DNA from: Thermoplasmatota archaeon
GTDB lineage: Archaea > Thermoplasmatota > Penumbrarchaeia > Penumbrarchaeales > Penumbrarchaeaceae
NCBI GenBank assembly: GCA_016928095.1
Contig: JAFGLL010000086.1
Coordinates: forward strand, 1-34,160
DNA length: 34,160 bases
Direction of reading: 5' to 3'
A program made the translations under genes and the position numbers. This document shows positions 32,935 through 34,160 of the stretch, in pieces. Position 1 is the stretch's first letter. Every line of letters begins with the position of its first letter. Under the pieces are notes generated by a model, which saw only the letters and a list, made by a program, of their open reading frames with translations, was not told the origin of the DNA and did not search any database.

Positions 32935-33318
32935 ATGAGCGGAAGGATAACCACCGTTTCAGCAAGATTCTCTCCTGACCAGGTGGAGATGCTCGATAGG
33001 ATCCAATCGGAGTTGAACATCTCTAAGACGGATGTATTACATCTGGCGCTCGAGAACCTTGAGAAGATCGGCCTGATGCCGAGGGTGAAGAGAGTGGAGG
33101 TCCTGATATCGGCCGACTCCATGAAAAGGGCAGCAAGGCTGCATGAATATTATCAGTACGGCACTTCTCTTGATGCACTGCTTTCCGAAGCTCTCGAGCT
33201 GGGGATCCGGGAGATAAGGACAAAGCTCATGGCGGACAGGAAAGAGGATACGGAGCTTGCACGTGTCGATATGGATGCAAGGTCCATAGAGATGCAGCAG
33301 GATTCGATGACAAGGTGA
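32935..33318 (+). CDS. Tandem ribbon-helix-helix (CopG/MetJ-like) DNA-binding protein
   Basis: I start at ATG 32935 rather than GTG 32923. The 127-aa protein has a typical RHH at residues about 3-47: a beta-strand RITTVSARF, helix SPDQVEMLDRIQSEL and helix SKTDVLHLALENLEKIG. Residues about 52-92 look like a second, diverged copy: strand RVEVLISA, helix SMKRAARLHEYY, helix SLDALLSEALELGIREIR. A charged C-terminal tail follows. Two copies in one chain would let it fold as a pseudo-dimer. RHH proteins act as autorepressors, or as centromere-binding adaptors in plasmid partition. It heads a co-directional cluster with a small helical protein and an FtsZ-like GTPase. Confidence 0.85.
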   Translation: MSGRITTVSARFSPDQVEMLDRIQSELNISKTDVLHLALENLEKIGLMPRVKRVEVLISADSMKRAARLHEYYQYGTSLDALLSEALELGIREIRTKLMADRKEDTELARVDMDARSIEMQQDSMTR

Positions 33319-33332
33319 TGATCGAAGTTCGA

Positions 33333-33396
33333 AGGACCACAGGGATGCATGGTCCTCAACCGAAACAACGACCGCTTGCGGGGAACGGACGCGGTC
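33333..33396 (+). other. Two consecutive RNA hairpins between RHH and small ORF
   Basis: AGGACCA (33333-33339) pairs with TGGTCCT (33350-33356), and GACCGC (33370-33375) pairs with GCGGTC (33391-33396). Both are perfect, and they occupy most of the 118-nt gap between two otherwise co-directional genes. They may set relative expression (processing or partial termination) of the downstream genes. Confidence 0.4.
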
Positions 33397-33436
33397 TTCG
33401 AGCCTTTCCGGGCGATCAAAAAGGAGGGATGGAACA

Positions 33437-33631
33437 ATGCTACTGGATGAAGAGGGTCTGACGGAAAAAGCGAAAAGTGATCTGCTATACCTTGAGCAGC
33501 TGAACTCGTATGCGGAGAACACGAAGAACACTCCCGAATACATCCGTGCGATGGCGATGTACACACACGCTCTGCATGTGATAGATGAAAGGTACGGGAA
33601 CATCCAGCATCTGATATACCGGTCGAAGTGA
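33437..33631 (+). CDS. Small helical protein of the FtsZ-like cluster
   Basis: This 64-aa protein has a very good ribosome-binding site (AAGGAGGGA, eight nt before the ATG). It is predicted all-helical: a Leu-rich acidic helix (GLTEKAKSDLLYLEQLNSY), a short loop, then PEYIRAMAMYTHALHVIDERY. I recognise no family. Its stop lies 13 nt before the FtsZ-like start, so the two are probably translated from one message. A small partner placed like this could be a regulator or membrane linker of the GTPase; it has no membrane helix itself. The function is unknown. Confidence 0.75.
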   Translation: MLLDEEGLTEKAKSDLLYLEQLNSYAENTKNTPEYIRAMAMYTHALHVIDERYGNIQHLIYRSK

Positions 33632-33644
33632 GGTGGGTAGTTCC

Positions 33645-34160
33645 ATGATAGGTTCAGCCGATCCTTCCTCAAGGTCAGATAAGGTCCTGGTCATCGGGGT
33701 AGGTAGCGGCACGAGTCGTCTTATAAGGTCCGTCCACGAGACCTCGGGGCCGAACATAGACACCCTTTACATCACTACCGATGAGGAAGATATCAGGCAG
33801 ACAAGGGCCGATACCAAGTTCCTCATCGGCAGGCGTCTTTGCGGGGGTAAGGGTGCCATGGGTCTCATCGAGCTCGGTGAGCGGGCCGCGGAGGATTCAA
33901 GGCGCGACATCGAACCTTTCATGGAAGGATACAATCTCATAGTCCAGATAGGATCGCTCGGCAAGGGAACTGCCAGCGGCGCATCTCATGTGATCGCAGC
34001 GATAGGGGAAGGCCTGGGTGCAACCGTGTTGAACTTCCTCATTCTGCCATCGGCAACGCTCGAATCGATGTCTAGGACAATAGCCAACCACGCAAAGAAC
34101 AGCATGATCAAAAGGGGATTCAAGGTAGTGTCGATAGACCAGGACAGGTTCCAGGAGATC
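33645..34160 (+). CDS. Divergent FtsZ/tubulin-superfamily GTPase, 3' end outside window
   Basis: The ORF track missed this because no stop is reached; 172 codons are visible. The frame aligns in order with FtsZ: VLVIGVGSGTSRLI (FtsZ IGVGGGGxN), TLYITTDEEDIR (NTDAQAL), KFLIGRRLCGGKGAMG (IGxxLTxGxGAGG), ELGERAAEDSRRDIEPFMEG (xGxxAAEESxxxI), VQIGSLGKGTASGASHVIA (GMGGGTGTGAAPVIA), NFLILPSATLES (GVVTxPFxFE) and VVSIDQDRFQEI (IPNDRLLxI). Key GTP-binding positions are altered: the first glycine cluster has Ser and Thr, and the tubulin signature GGGTGTG reads GKGTASG. It is thus a non-canonical member, not the housekeeping FtsZ. A short GAGGTGGG ribosome-binding sequence precedes the ATG. It follows the RHH and small-protein genes in the same direction. 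Confidence 0.82.
   Translation, partial: MIGSADPSSRSDKVLVIGVGSGTSRLIRSVHETSGPNIDTLYITTDEEDIRQTRADTKFLIGRRLCGGKGAMGLIELGERAAEDSRRDIEPFMEGYNLIVQIGSLGKGTASGASHVIAAIGEGLGATVLNFLILPSATLESMSRTIANHAKNSMIKRGFKVVSIDQDRFQEI

Overview
The window looks like a chromosomal segment of an uncultured, probably anaerobic heterotrophic archaeon, most likely in the Thermoplasmatota/Euryarchaeota. The archaeal assignment rests on the ribosome-recycling ATPase ABCE1/RLI, an aconitase-X type phosphomevalonate dehydratase large subunit, a COG1340-type coiled-coil protein, TATA-box promoters with some apparently leaderless starts, and many membrane-anchored surface proteins built from PKD, cadherin-like, WD40-like and thrombospondin-type-3 (DxDxDG) repeats. 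Bacterial-flavoured genes (RRM protein, GH97 glycosidase, fused acyl-CoA dehydratase activase) suggest past gene exchange. The order-level lineage is an inference; no rRNA or tRNA gene is present to anchor it.

Layout, left to right. 1-3.2 kb: a visibly AT-rich block with a partial calcium-repeat surface protein carrying a HELGH zincin motif, followed 11 nt later by a lipoprotein gene. 3.2-3.74 kb: a low-information gap. 3.74-8.0 kb: a very large fused 2-hydroxyacyl-CoA-dehydratase activase whose conserved N-terminus lies upstream of the first in-frame ATG; a one-base indel in a G run is the likely cause. 8.06-8.3 kb: a stand-alone Lrp/AsnC RAM domain (- strand). 8.65-13.28 kb: a tightly overlapping five-gene operon: pyrD, pyrK, an anchored secreted protein, a LarC1-only nickel-pincer-cofactor protein and a membrane protein with a C-terminal zinc ribbon. 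It ends at a GC hairpin terminator facing an RRM gene.

13.3-19.6 kb is all on the minus strand: RRM protein, zinc-ribbon membrane protein, PKD protein plus MFS transporter, an endonuclease IV-like TIM barrel, COG1340 coiled coil and LarB. 19.7-24.6 kb: a divergent maltokinase-like protein (+) overlapping ABCE1 (-) tail to tail, then a second MFS transporter. 24.7-25.1 kb: an unrecognised small protein. 25.1-31.5 kb: a divergent locus. On the minus strand a WD40/Tsp3 membrane protein is followed by a double winged-helix regulator; on the plus strand is a GH97 glycosidase with cadherin-like repeats and a membrane anchor. The 228-bp divergent intergenic region carries the same 10-bp motif just downstream of a TATA-like box in both directions.

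31.6-34.2 kb: aconitase X large subunit (-), then a divergent plus-strand cluster: a tandem ribbon-helix-helix protein behind a perfect 22-bp palindromic operator, a 64-aa helical protein, and the start of a divergent FtsZ/tubulin-family GTPase whose G-box motif is altered. That last cluster, cut by the window edge, is the best candidate for an undescribed cytoskeletal or segregation system. The second best is the divergent GH97 / WD40-Tsp3 / winged-helix sugar locus with its mirrored promoters.
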